From contig NC_061789.1 in the NCBI RefSeq assembly GCF_022458985.1, positions 13,548,357 to 13,612,356 on the forward strand: a stretch of DNA of 64,000 nt. The letters are read 5' to 3'. Position 1 is the stretch's first letter, and each line of letters opens with the position of its first letter. Of this stretch, positions 39,318 to 51,800 are shown piece after piece. The DNA is from Mugil cephalus. Taxonomy: Eukaryota; Chordata; Actinopteri; Mugiliformes; Mugilidae. The notes beneath the pieces were generated by a model, which saw nothing but the letters and a program-made list of their open reading frames with translations, did not search any database and was not told where the DNA came from. The position numbers were made by a program, and so were the translations under genes.

Positions 39318-40850
39318 ATGTCGCTCTCATCTATCCTCTCTGCTGATGCCATCGACAGCGCTATCAAGGACTGCCAAGGTATCGTTTTCCACCAATATCA
39401 TTATTGCTCCCTTTATTCTATATGTGTGGAGCCGCAGCAGACAGCGGGCGATGCTTTTACAGCCTCAGTGGAAGACTGGAAGTATTTAAAATTTGAAATG
39501 TCTACTTTATTCTAGCATATGGAAACTTGTTCATTTATGATCATCTATTTGGGTATAAACCAGTGAGCTCCTAGCAGCTTCTAAACTACTGCAAAATATT
39601 CTTTAAAAAAAAAAACATTTAGAGCATTGTTTTCGTAAAGATGTGCAGCCTGGGCCAGAAGATTGTACCCCTGGCATCACACTTAATGACACATTGTCAG
39701 TTATACATTATCCTGCCTCTATAATTTGAGCTAACACAAATTGCGCCACGATTGGCAGATATTACAGTGAATTCGTCTAATTCCAGTTTATCCTGAAACC
39801 CTTCAGACGTAACCCTTAAAAGATACGGAAACCGATTTGTCTTCGAACTCACGGCCCTCAATTTCTCCGCCAGCTCCAGAATCCTTCTGCCCAAAGAAGT
39901 TCTTCCAACTGTGTGGCCTCACCAAGAAGAGCCCTCAGGACGTGAAGAAGGTTTTTGGGATCCTGGACAATGACGCCAGTGGTTTTATCGAGGAGGAAGA
40001 ACTCAAGTGAGTGAACAGCTACTTTGAAAACCGCAGACATTTTGTTTTTTTTAAGATGGAATAGATGTAGAAAGGGAAGAGGCTGCGCCTGTCCAGCATG
40101 CGAAGGACACAAAGGTTCTGACAGAAAGTCTGTTCTACAAACTGTGTTAACTGGGTTAAACATTACCAGCAGCCATCTCACATGCAGTCCACTAGCCCTC
40201 AGGAAATGCAGCTTGCAAAAAGCAAGACTTAAAACACAATGCAGTGCGGACGTTGTAGAACAACGCAGCGCGGCGACACCTCACTGAAGGCAGCAGCTAT
40301 TTACCCAACATGCCTGCAACTGAAAAGAACACATTATCTTTCAGTTATTTGCACCACACATCTCAAGCTTTCGCTCTGCATGCTAGCTTTTTCATCAGAA
40401 CTGACTGGACGTCACCTCCTGACGCCTGCGTCTCGGTTTGTGTCTCCAGGTTTTTCCTCCAGAGGTTTGTGCCGGGGGCTCGCGTTCTGACGGACAAGGA
40501 GACCAAGGCCTTCCTGAGCGCCGCCGACGACGATAGCGACGGTCGGATTGGAGCAGATGGTGAGAACGTTTGAAACGTTTTCATGTAGATGCATCATTTT
40601 GTTGGGGTGGCCTGTGTTACTAGTATGTATTAGCTTTTTATGTCAGAACAGAAACCAGCCGCTCCGAATGCTCCGCTTAAAAATGGCACTTGAGCAAGTT
40701 TCCAAAAGTCAATTTGTAATTTTAGGTCTCTGATTTGAGAGTTGTAGCAATTGCTTTCAAATTAAAGCTTTCAAAAGGTTAAGTTTCTCTCCTGCGGCTT
40801 CACCCTTGTTTCTTTCCTCCACAGAGTTCCAGGCCATGGTGTTGTCCTAA
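39318..40850 (+). CDS. pvalb8: Oncomodulin/parvalbumin-8-like protein (109 aa)
   Basis: A Ca2+-binding EF-hand protein of the oncomodulin / parvalbumin 8-9 branch. In other vertebrates that branch is used in hair cells, thymus or neurons more than in trunk muscle. Coding exons 39318-39378, 39874-40006, 40450-40559 and 40825-40850 total 330 nt = 109 aa. The N terminus is [20 protein letters not shown]. The CD loop is [12 protein letters not shown] and the EF loop [12 protein letters not shown], both complete. [18 protein letters not shown] and the end EFQAMVLS are traits of this branch, not of muscle beta-parvalbumins. Fourth gene of the array and the nearest to aimp2. The symbol pvalb8 is my best match; ocm is the alternative. 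Confidence 0.9.
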
Positions 40851-41086
40851 ACAACTGGACTCCAGCTCTCCAACTAGATCCCGTCCCCACGTCACCTCTG
40901 CCCAACCGCTTCTAGGCCTCTTAGTTTAGTCAGTTTCTCCCGGTTAGATAAAACCTTTCCGACTCTTTTTATTCTGCAAGAATTCCTCCGGTCCACAGAT
41001 GTCAACATTCATGTAATCTTTATTTATTTGTTTTTTTTTGCTCCTTTTTCATATGTTTTAGACGGATCAACAAGCTGCATCGCCCG

Positions 41087-41092
41087 AATAAA
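41087..41092 (+). terminator. pvalb8: Poly(A) signal of parvalbumin gene D
   Basis: AATAAA about 235 nt after the stop. A second AATAAA-like motif follows about 35 nt later. Confidence 0.7.
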
Positions 41093-41129
41093 TGTACACT
41101 TTACCGAATCAACGAAAATAAACCAATAA

Positions 41130-42880
41130 AACCAAACTCCTGTGGCTCCTCTCGTTGTGTGTGTTAAAGTGGACCTCCGGGTTCACTCGTACGCGTCCTC
41201 TGCTGCGTCTTTTTAGCCGAAGCGTCTCCATGAAGGAACTTCTCGCGCAGCAAAACAGAAAGTGCAATCGGCCCACAGACAGCGGTGATCTGTGTTTGCA
41301 CTCCAGATGTGTTGCATGCACAAGACAAACACACACTGTTTCCTTTACAGGTCTGAGGTTTCCTTAAATCCTCGCTTACCCTTACCGAGCACACCGGTAA
41401 ATGAGATTGAATGTCAGGCAGTGTCAGGTAAATGAGAGGTGAGACAAAGGCAGGGTTTCTGACAGTGTGTGTGCATGTGTATGTGTATGTGTGTGTGTGA
41501 GAGAGAGAGAGGAAGAGGAAGAGAGAGAAGTGGTGACCTTGATGACCACCTGAGTGTCACAGTGGTTGGATCGAGTGATACCTGACCTCAGCTTTGTAAA
41601 TAGACCCAGCTGCACCTTGGTGCTGCTCAGGCTATAGGGACACGCAAGAAACCCACTGCATTAACAAAAAAAAAAAAAAAAAAACACAACAGAAAGCCGA
41701 CCACAAAAACATATTATTGAATATACACGTGACCATATGGAATAGATACATCTGTGTGTGTGTGATGCACACAGGGCATGGCAATGCAATATACCCACGC
41801 CAAGTCTCATCGGGCTTTGCTCAAGACATATTGATGAACTACACAACATCTGAAGTTTGAACGTCTCACAGACCTGCAACCCCCCCGTCCGACCCCGCGC
41901 GCCACCACCCGCACCATCAGGCACCTCTAAATATCACGTGGCTACCCACTCTGCTGTACTTACCGGATTTGCGGGATCAAAATTAATAACCGCCTCACCA
42001 TTCACCCTCCCACGGGAAGCGCCAGAATAAGTGGCGATTCTTTTTCAGAGCTCCCACTTTGATGTCATTGCAGTTATCTGTATATTACAGGGGGGAACCT
42101 GGCTATTACAGCGGGCACCTGCTACTCAGAGCTGCAGCGCGGGGCATACCCGTGTATTAGCACACCATGATCACAAATGTTGAGATATAGCTTTTTTTTT
42201 TTTTTTTTTTTGCCTGTGCCGCGTGTCTTCCTTTATATTTCGTCATCTCAGTTTCGAGCAAAGCAACAGAAGTAGACGTTTGGCCAAACTCCACCGTAAG
42301 ACCTCACAGTAGCGTATTAAACCAGTAAGCATGTGTCGATCTCAAAGAGCGGACATTCCTAGAGTTTCCAAAAGTACAGCCTGACCCGGGCAGAGCCGTC
42401 GACTACTGGATTGTATCTGGCTCCTCTCATGCAGAAACAAGTCTCAGTCTGGGTTTGGGAAGGCTTAAAGTTAGGGAGGGCTCAGGTGACCCGGAACCGG
42501 CCCTTAGTTACGCTGCCACCAACCTGCCCAGTGTTCAGTGTCTACAGTCGTCCAGTCCTACCTCATTTTTACAGGATGTGACACTTCATATATTCATACT
42601 TTATCCCAGGCTACTCATCTCTTATGTAACGGCTTTTTTCTTTGATATAGTTTTCTGCCTCTGAGCTCCTGTTACATTTTGATGCCGGCTCTGTCCATCC
42701 TTTATATCCTTCATCAATCTCCCATGTGTCACATACTCTTGTTTGTATCATGTTGCATGTACGATTTATCCAGATGGATGCATGCGTTTATCCCCTATAT
42801 ATCCACCCTTCTCCTTTGTCCCATGTTCCTCTTTTTTATGTCTCTCCGGCCTCAAGCAACTGGATCAACCCCATATGGTA
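41130..42880. other. Spacer with GT/GA simple repeat
   Basis: Spacer after the last parvalbumin gene. A GT-rich then GA-rich microsatellite lies at about 41466-41530, with an A-run near 41666 and a T-run near 42190. I see no gene. Confidence 0.5.
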
Positions 42881-42884
42881 CTTC

Positions 42885-43200
42885 AAAAGGTTTCTTAGAT
42901 GTGTAGCACACACCTAGACCAGAGCAGGCAGCCGCACCCCTCAGGATGCAGCCTGACACGGGTAGAAAATGGTTTAGGAAGAGCACACGGTGTTGACCTG
43001 GCCTCCAAATTCACTAGATCTACCAAACTGATCAAGTATCTGTTGGATGCACCGGAACAAGCCTGACCCACAGAGGCCCCTCCCCTCAACGCATAGGACC
43101 CAAAGGCCCCCACTAACAACATAAAGGTCTCAGACACCACAGGACACCCTCAGAAGTTACATGTTCATTCTCTGATGAGTCACAACTGTACTGGAGGAAA
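42885..43200 (+). mobile_element. Tc1/mariner-like transposon relic
   Basis: Contains TGACCTGGCCTCCAAATTC, which in the plus frame recalls the WPPNSP block of Tc1-type transposases, then CTGTTGGATGCACC, CAAGCCTGACCCACAGAGG and CTCTGATGAGTCACAA. The same order appears at 59024-59382 and reversed at 35321-35740. No intact ORF remains. Confidence 0.65.
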
Positions 43201-43439
43201 CTGGATTGTCATACTTCTCCTGTCAGTGTTTTTAATGTTGATATGCAAAAATTAAAGTAATGTATATTGACAAAGCTGAATTGCTGGCAGGGCGTGTTCA
43301 TTAGAGCCTTCTTGAGTGTGCACAGCTTCTCTTTGAACCTCTAAGAACTCATGAACTAAATGAACTGCGTTGAAAAATGATGCAAAATAATGGGAACACT
43401 AATTAGGTCCTCATGTATCCATGGCATCTGCCGTTATCA

Positions 43440-43800
43440 GATTCTCGATCCTCATCTCCGCAGACATTGGGAGGTGGAGCGAGCACAGGGGCGGGGCGAC
43501 CCCACGAAGGGGGGGGGTGGCAGACCCCTTCGCGAACCGAAAACGGGACAAGGCCGGGGAAGCCAGTGGGTAACACAAGCCAGGGGGACGCACAATGGAG
43601 CGGTGACCCCTGCGGGTCAGGAGCCATGAGCGGTAAACAGGAAAGAAACGTGAGCCAGTGGGTCAACACTGACTGCTGGATGTGCCGGTGTGGGACGGCA
43701 GAGCGGGATAATGTGACAAGCAGGTTGGCCGGACTCAAGGGCAGAGAGGGAAAAGGAGAGAGAGGAAGACCAGAGGAGGGGTGGACAGTGTGAGGAAGAC
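43440..43800. other. GC-rich island, not identified
   Basis: About 360 nt much richer in G and C than the flanks. Open frames run on both strands (plus strand 43413-43793). I recognise no protein family. It could be a fragment of a mobile element or a CpG island. Confidence 0.4.
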
Positions 43801-44399
43801 AACTGACTGCGGGGTGGACGCTGAAAAGGCCTCGATATGAAACCTATACCATTTGTTAAGAGCTCATAAAGGACAAAGGATAAATAAACAAGGGGGAAAT
43901 ATGTACTTTTAATAGTTGAATCCGAAACATATTCATTAAAGAAAATAATAGAAATGTATTTTGCGTGATTGCTAATACGTCGCTATATGTCAGCGCTGGC
44001 CCTCTGGGATGGACACATAGGCCTAGCCTGCTTGTCTGTATGGCACCTCAATAATTGATGCCCTCGCTTCATTGTCACCAAAAACTCATATCAAGAAAGG
44101 AGTGTCAGGCTCACCTTACTGATTAAGTCCGTGTGAAACTTTAATGTGCACCCCATCTTCAGCTGATAACGAACCGATGTGCTCCGTCAAACCGGGGGAA
44201 GTTAAAGCATGCGGAAGTCCAGGTTCCGCTTGGGTTCCGCTTGGATAGACGCCCGTAATATTTCTGACCCGTTTCCCCGGTGTTTTTCGGAGCCCGGAGT
44301 TATCATAGATGTTGCTACCTGATAGTCTGAAGAGGGACGAGCGTCGTGAAAGATTTAACTGCCGTGTTAGGATGACTGAATGGGCTTTGTGAGCTCTGT

Positions 44400-44660
44400 G
44401 CAGGAACTCTATCCATAATGCAGGGGATGACAGCACTGCCACTGTTCCTTTACAAGCATTTGTCCCGAGCCTCTGCTTACTGTATGATGTCTGTGCGCAG
44501 CTTCCCCTCATTAATGAATGATAGGCCACGCACGTATCAATGGCCGTTCCTGGTACAAACAGGAGGCAATTTCTTGAAATCGATTTCCACCCCGGCTTGA
44601 GCCCATTGTTTCTGTGATCGCTAATTGACGGGATTTCATTTCTCACTTGAGTGGTGTCTG
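44400..44660. promoter_or_regulatory. Candidate conserved non-coding element
   Basis: Unique sequence rich in homeodomain-like core motifs (CATTAATGAATGA, CGCTAATTGACGG), with an open frame on the minus strand that resembles no protein. This texture is typical of developmental enhancers. It is only a suggestion until aligned with other fish. Confidence 0.3.
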
Positions 44661-45984
44661 TCAACTAGACTAATGCAAGTTTGCAATTTGAACTAAAAGC
44701 CACACCCTGCTTAAACCCCCCTCGAGCAGCTGTTGCATGCGCCGACGCACCCACGGACTGAGGAATGGCCGCCATGACGACGTAGACGGGCACTTTGAGG
44801 ACTTTTCCAAATGAGAAGGCACAATCAGATAAGACGGCAAGTGCCATCTAGGGAAAACTCTCCGAGGCTAGGCTGAACACTGAACCGTCTGGTTGGAGAA
44901 TGGACCAGTAAACATTCATAAATGTCAGTGGACGTTCTTGGATTCCACTTGGATTCCTTTGACACCAAGGTTTTTATAAGTCTATGACACTTAATCTTAA
45001 AGATGTAAAACAAAATACCGTAGCATGGCAAATACATACTCCAACAAAATTCTCAATTGACTTAATGCACAGCTATGCATATGCACCTGAGTGCTACATA
45101 TGTAAGCCAAGAAGGCTCTTCTTTCAAATGATGTGTGTCTATGTCAGCCAGGACAGCACCTACATGTCCATGTCACCGCCCACCCTAATCCTGACAGACT
45201 CCCCTGTTCTGCATTACTTAAAGAACCACTCTGAACTGTCAGGTTTCAGCTCCCCCCCGTAGTCTCAGGTTCAGGTCTTCCTCGCCATCAGATCCGACCA
45301 TAACCTCCACGCCCAGCTCCCCGTTCCCTCGCCTTCCCCTCGCCAGACTTCAGCAAACGGTGAATTATTCAGTTAACAAGCTGTTGCAACGTTGGGCTCG
45401 ACTGTGTAATTTTTCACTAACCCCCTCTGGCTGCTGTGGCTGTAGAGGCGAGCGTGTGGCTCTAAGCGAGCTGCTCCGAAAGAGATGCGACAGGCGAGAA
45501 GGCGACTGCAACGGGGACACGGCGAAGAAGAGCCGGTGTCACGGGCCTCCGCAACGGCTTCTTGGAAGTGGATTGCGTTGCTGGGGTTGACTGAGTCAAA
45601 AGATCCCTCGTGATTGAGTAACACTGGCTAGACTGAGATTTTGACTGGTGACAGCTGTAGAAATGAAGCGGTCTGAGCTAAAATACCGCTAAAAGAAAGC
45701 AAAGATGTGGATGTTAGGTGAGACAGTGTCATGAATTTAAAAAAAAAAGAAGCTCGTCTACTGTGATGGGGACCGTTACAGTGATGTTTATAAAATGAGT
45801 TATCATGTTTTATTCTATCAGAAACAGGTTGGACCGCACGGAGCTGCACATTTTTGAAACCTATTTCGAAATCGCAAAGACGATGCACAATGTACAATAT
45901 ATGCTTCCTGCAAATATTTGCACAAATAATTCTCTCTGTAAACACTACTGTATGCACAGTATATGTACTTACTGACATATGACA

Positions 45985-46195
45985 TATACTCAGTGACTGT
46001 TACAATGTTCAGTTGACGTTGAAAAAGCATCAGAGATGTGATGATTGAACCAATTGTTTGGTACAACATATTTCAGTAATACTACAAAATGGAAATATGG
46101 CTGAATCAACACTTCATTTAGTTATTTACATAAAAAAAAACTTAGATTTTATGGTACTAGTTTTCACAAGTGTACCTAATAAACTATAAAGTAAG
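45985..46195. mobile_element. Relic of a fish DNA element, right end
   Basis: Contains ACAATGTTCAGTTGACG and ends with CACAAGTGTACCTAATAAACT. The same pieces appear in the same order at 58040-58172 (TACTGTTCAGTTTATG through CTTGTGTGCCTAATGAACC). The end motif also resembles the terminal repeats of the element in aimp2 intron 1. Confidence 0.5.
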
Positions 46196-46559
46196 TGCAT
46201 ACAGTAGCTATATTCTTAACCATCCTACTTACATTTACACCCAAACTTTGTCTTCTATATAACTGTCCTCTTTCCATTACAATACATAACTTGTTCGTAT
46301 ACGTAACTTGTTCTCGTTCTTTTTGTATTTTCACTTCCTTATTGATGCTTATTCAAGTTTACTGATCCAGAGTCAGATTAATTGCACGTGTGTCGAGGCG
46401 TGGCCAAACATACCTGAAAATATCCCATCTTTCTGTAATAACATGCAAGATTGTGGCCATCACAATTTCACAGACAAATATAGAGTCACTGTAGACGGTG
46501 TGCGACTTTGACAACGAGATGTGTTTTCTTAGCCTGGACAAAAAAGTAAGAAGTCAAGC

Positions 46560-46800
46560 TAAAGGTCAAAGAGGCGTTTGTTGTCATTTCAACAGTAGCA
46601 GGTTCAGTACATAATGGGCTGAGAGGACATTCCTCCAGGACGATGGGGCTGCACGAAGACAAGGGGCTGAGCATAATGTGCATGTGAGCAAGCCTGTACA
46701 GACTATACAAAACAGTGCAAACAGTACAAAAAGTGCAGACAAACAGCGGCAACAGTGCACAAACGGGAGACAGCGCAAAGACAAACAATGCAATCCAGAT
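46560..46800. repeat. Interspersed repeat with TTGTCATTTCAACAG motif
   Basis: TTGTTGTCATTTCAACAG, ATTCCTCCAGGACGATGG and an A-rich tail-like stretch occur in order. This resembles a frequent fish repeat with the same start and the CCTCCAGGACCATGG block. The class is not assigned. Confidence 0.45.
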
Positions 46801-47745
46801 GGTGCACCACTTAAAAAACATCACACAGAACGGAGAGCAGCGTCAACTGATAAGCAGACTAATAGTAGGAGTTAGGGCAGTTGAAAACGCATCCAATTTT
46901 CTTACATTTTGTCAAATTACTAAAAATGACTAAAAATGATGACTGCAAACATGATGATTTGATTAAATAATTTCACCAACTGTTCCATGTGGGATAGAAA
47001 ACTGCTGCGATGCTGCTCTCTATAGGCTGAAATGTGCAGCATGCTGCATGTTGTCTACATGCTGAAATATGAAAAACCTTAAACCAACATCGGCTCAAAT
47101 TACAAACTTAACGGCACTGACAAAGAAAATTACTTGGGACATTAGAGGATCTTACAACAGAGAAGTGAAGTAAATGTATAACTGTAGTAACCAGTAGAGT
47201 AAATTGAGGGCAGTTTTTCACTGTCAAATTCGATGCAAATATAACCTGGCTGACCACATTCTTCAAATGCACCCAATAATACCACTTCGGGAGATATTCA
47301 TTGTACATTTTCAAGGTAAACCATAGTTTGCACCATCACGAGTTAATCATTCTGTTTCAGTTTAGTAATGGTGAACCTAATATTAGTGTGGGAAACATCT
47401 CAGATGTCTTCTGACTTCCTGTAGTCCTAGGGTCAGTGGTGACCCTAGGTTCTGAGGCGAGGTGGAGGTAAAGATGTACGTACTAGTTCCATTAACAAGT
47501 GTCCAAACCAATCAACTTACTGAACATATGCAGTACAACTAGCAGAATCTGTCACGAGGTAGCCAAGAGCCCCTAGGGGGAGTTGTAGAGTATTGTTGAT
47601 TGTACTGAAGATCTTTTAACTGCTTCTGCACTATGTACACAAATGAAAATTATTGCATTCTAATATAACAGTCCTGTCCTAAATGTTACCTTCATGGAGG
47701 TTATTATTTCATTAAAATAACCGAGAGAGCTGATTCATCTGTGTT
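46801..47745. other. Spacer, nothing recognised
   Basis: AT-rich unique sequence between two repeats. The ORFs are short and without family features. Confidence 0.4.
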
Positions 47746-47754
47746 ATCATTTTG

Positions 47755-48060
47755 GGGGTCTACGAGATGGCTCAGTGGCGGATCATTTAACTGCTGATCA
47801 AGGTCTCCATTTCAAATCTGGAGGCTGCCCAACCTTATGCAAAAGTAATGTATTGGCAGTGCTCTGTCAAACCGTTGTATTTAAAGTAGAAACTCTGAGA
47901 CTGCGGGGTTACTGGTTTGCATGCCCCATATTCACAGCTGAGGAGGCTTGAGTAATGTCCTAACCCTGAAACTGCCCTGAGTGTATGCATTGCTGCGTGA
48001 ATGAGTACAGTTAAGCCACGGACTACATCCTCCACACAGTCACAGAATATATCCATGAGT
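47755..48060 (+). repeat. Possible tRNA-derived SINE
   Basis: GATGGCTCAGTGGCGGA resembles a pol III A box, and CCATTTCAAATCTGG lies at the distance of a B box. The following sequence has SINE-like body motifs (GGTTTGCATGCCCC, CTGCGTGAATGAG). The boxes are imperfect, so it is old or not a true SINE. Confidence 0.4.
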
Positions 48061-48469
48061 ACATATACTGTGCATATAGGAGTGTTTACAGAGGGAATTA
48101 TTTGTGCAAATATTTGCAGGAAGTATATACAGTATACTGCTCTTTAGTGCAAGACTGCTAAGTGGTAATTAATTCGTTTTCTCTGCTGTACTTAATATTT
48201 TGTCATATGGGTGCATGTTGAGGGGGGTTTATAACTGACATTGCAAAATACGTCCACATTAATGTACTTCACAGGGCCACAAACATGTGCACCCAGGCTG
48301 TCACTTGTAGGTATAGGCTGAGAATTTATATTGTGGCGCCCTCCAGCGTTTTTTTAAAGCTGTTAGCACGAAGTGTAAATGGGAAAGCAGATTGTATTAC
48401 CTTCTACAGTGAATATTTGAAGACTGATTTAATGGATTGTCTGCTCTCCAAATACTTTGGCGTTTACGT

Positions 48470-48644
48470 CCAGCGGAAACGACGTCATCGCGGCCTCTTT
48501 CATGTGTGACCCGGATGTAGTAGTCGCCGCCGCCGCTGCTGCTGCCTGTCAACACCATCCAGCCTCAGAAGATCTCAGCGGATTTTTGTTATTTATTATT
48601 TTTTTAGAAGTCTGTCTGTAACAGTGCGTTAACCGTCTGCCACC
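48470..48644 (+). promoter_or_regulatory. aimp2: Probable aimp2 promoter and 5' UTR
   Basis: ACGACGTCATCGCGG near 48479 holds a CRE-like TGACGTC-type palindrome (GACGTC), followed by a CCG/CTG-rich leader. No TATA box lies at a useful distance. The start codon context GCCACCATGC is a good Kozak match. This fits a housekeeping promoter. Confidence 0.5.
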
Positions 48645-48808
48645 ATGCCCATGTACCAGGTAAAGCCCACCTCTGGGTGTGACATAAAGATTGATTTACC
48701 AACCTGCATGTACAAGTTACCAAATGTCCACGCGCAGAAAGGGAACGGCTGCAGCTCCGAACATGCGCTCCAGGTAACTGAGAACTGATTTCATTTCGAC
48801 AAGGCAGT

Positions 48809-48840
<32 letters not shown>

Positions 48841-51800
48841 TTTAAATTCTATGATCATCACTTGGTTAGCTTACGATTTTGTCTCGTTTTCGTCGCGGCT
48901 TGTTGCGTCGGCATAATGCTCACGTCAGCCCAAACTGTCTTTAGCCGAGCTAGCGAGCGTGCTAACTGTCTTAGCTTGTCAGAGCTAAAGTAACCTCTGT
49001 ACTTCTGGCTGATGCAACAACTACTGTATCCCTCCGCTCATCATTTCAAGACAATTAAAGGACGCGAAATAAAAACAATTAAGCTAACTTGGCTACACCC
49101 TTTATTGTCACTGCTTGGTAATAGTGAGGCAATAACAGACCCTTTGCTTCATCTATGGAAAAGACCTTTTCTTAAATACCATGATTGGCCAGTTCATTAG
49201 GCACACATTGCTCGTGCCGGGTTCGACCTACTTTTGTCTTCAACAGTGCCTTAGTTTTTTGTGGCATAGATTCAACAGGCTACTGGAAACATTCCTTGGA
49301 GCAGGGGTGTCATAAACATTTTAGTTCAGGGGCCACACTCAGCCCAGTTTGATCTCAAGAAGGCCGGAACCAGTAACACAACAGAATAATAACCTGCAAG
49401 TAACTCCAGATTGTTGCTTTTTTCATTTTTTCACAGGGGCTTCTATCAGTTGTTTAGTTTACATGTGCCACATATGCTAAAATGTGCTCCACTGAGATGA
49501 ATGTTGAAGGCACTTGAGCACAGTCAACTCATTGTCATCTTCAAGAAACCAGACTTTAGCTTAGTGATCACCCAACAAAGCATTTTCACCCTGAGATCTG
49601 CCATTCACTGGGTGTTTCCTCATTTTCAGGCCATTCTCTGTGAACACTACTGATGGTTGTGTGTTAAAATCCCAGTAGATCAGCAGTTTCTGAGATACTC
49701 AACCATACCACTTTCAAAGTCGTTTAAATCATGTTTCTTCCACATTCTGATGCTCCGATTACACTCCAGCAGATCCTCTTGACTACATTTACATTAATAA
49801 ATGCCCTGAGGTGCTTCCATGTGATTGGCTGATTAGATATTTGCATTACGACACACTTCAATAGGTATACCCAATGAACTGGCCAGTGAGTGTAAATAAC
49901 TTGCTAGCTTGTACATTCATGTCTCTTCTGCTCTATTACATTAGAATTGTAAACACTAACACTAGCCTTTCTTCTAAGTCACTCCAAAAGCTTCTTCTTT
50001 TTTTTGTTGTTGTAGTTCATAATTAAATTTGAAGCATGCATTGTCTTCCTGTAAAAGCCAGGCAACGTGTCTGTCTCTCCCCAGAACGGTGAGGTGGACC
50101 CGGCAGTAAAGGCTCTGGAGGCCAGGCAGGATGAGATCATGAGAAAACTGTACGAGCTGAAAGCGGCCGTGGAGGGCCTGGCCAAGACGGTGACGACCCC
50201 GGACGCCGATCTGGACTTGACGGTTAGCAGCAGCCTCTCCTCCCAGAGCTGCAGCTCCGCCAACTTCAAAGGCACATCGGATCTGGACATATTACTGGGC
50301 AAGGTGAGGAATGACTACCACACTGATGTCCTCTGTGTCCAGGTATTGCGGTATCGGTATAACTGAAGTGAGTTTTTGTCAGAAGTGTCTGCAGTGGTGA
50401 GATTTTCACGATCACTTCCATAATAAATATACTATATAGACATAGTGTATTTATAGTCCCAGCATGCAAAACATGCAGAATTTGTCTTGAAGCAGATATG
50501 AGGGCGTGGACCGATTATTTCTTGTTAATGCATGCTGCAGAGGCTTAATTGTAGATACAGATATACAAAATAAAAATTTCAAACAGCTCTTACCTCCTTT
50601 GTTAAAAGGACCTTGGTGCTCTCCGTGACATCGTCATCAACGTCAGCCCGGCACAGCCGCCCCTGACCCTGCTGGTGCTCCACAGCCTGTTGTGTCAACG
50701 CTACCGGGTGCTCTCCACCGTCCACGTCCACTCTTCAGTTACCAGCGTGCCACCGCAGCTCCTGTCCTGCCTCGGCCCACGACACGCAGACAGCTACGCC
50801 CGCCACATGTTCCAGCTGGGCTTCACCCTCATATGGAAAGACGGTAAGCTCACGGAGGCTCCATGGCAGCGTAAGCTCACTATTCACTGCGTTCAGAGTA
50901 GATTTACAAAAGAAATCAAATAAATCAAATAAAACAGTTGTCTTTTAAATAAAATAGACTGCAGTGTACATCTTACCTCTATATAATGAGGGTTAATTAG
51001 CAGCAGGTCAGTAAAGTTCATTACCCCACACAGACTTGCGGGTTATTCCCCAATTCACCTATAGTCTGACGAATAAAAATTTGAAATTTGTTTTGGAAGC
51101 CACACATCTGTATCCTCCTTGCTAGAAAAGCGGAATCATTCATCTTGTAATCAGTGCACATACTGGTGTAATTTGCACGTCTGTGAATTCATTGTTCCCC
51201 ATTTCAACAGTAGAGCTCCATAGTTAAAGCGTTTGTCGCTAAACTTGCCCGCCTGCCGTCCTAGGGCCTCGTTTCTAAATCTCCACCAGAGCAGATCCAA
51301 TGCTGGGATGATTCCAGGATGTGGAACATGGCAGGACTCGGGAACGTCTTGCCTTTCTTAAAATGAAGTGTGAATGTACATCACTATGTTCCGTTCATCT
51401 CTCATCTTCTAGAGGGTCGCAGGGAGCTTTTCACCCAATGCCAGCTGAGAAACCTCCCAATCTGTGCCTGCTGCAGCCTATCCCAGCTGGCATTGGGTGA
51501 GAGGTGAGGCGTACCCTGGACGGGGTGATAACACAAAAAGTCACAGGCCCAAGCTTGTTAGGCAGAAAAGAAAAGTACAGTACATCTGTCCTGAACCACA
51601 TGGTCCTCACACACAACAACTATGATTTCATTTTAATGTCATTTTTTTTAAAAGCGTGTAGGCAGTTTTATACTTGTTTTTTTTTTCTAAGATTAGAAAA
51701 GTAATTACCATACAATTCACCATGTCAAAGTAATAACAGTAATCAGACATTAAGCCACTTGAGTAGGTGTTCAGCTATTTTAAGATGTGATTAGGTGGTG

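Noticed and set aside
43413-43793. 126-aa plus-strand ORF in the GC-rich island
   Set aside because: Open only because of composition. Low complexity and no matching family.
44116-44664. 182-aa minus-strand ORF
   Set aside because: No recognisable family, no splice context and no promoter. The region reads better as non-coding sequence.
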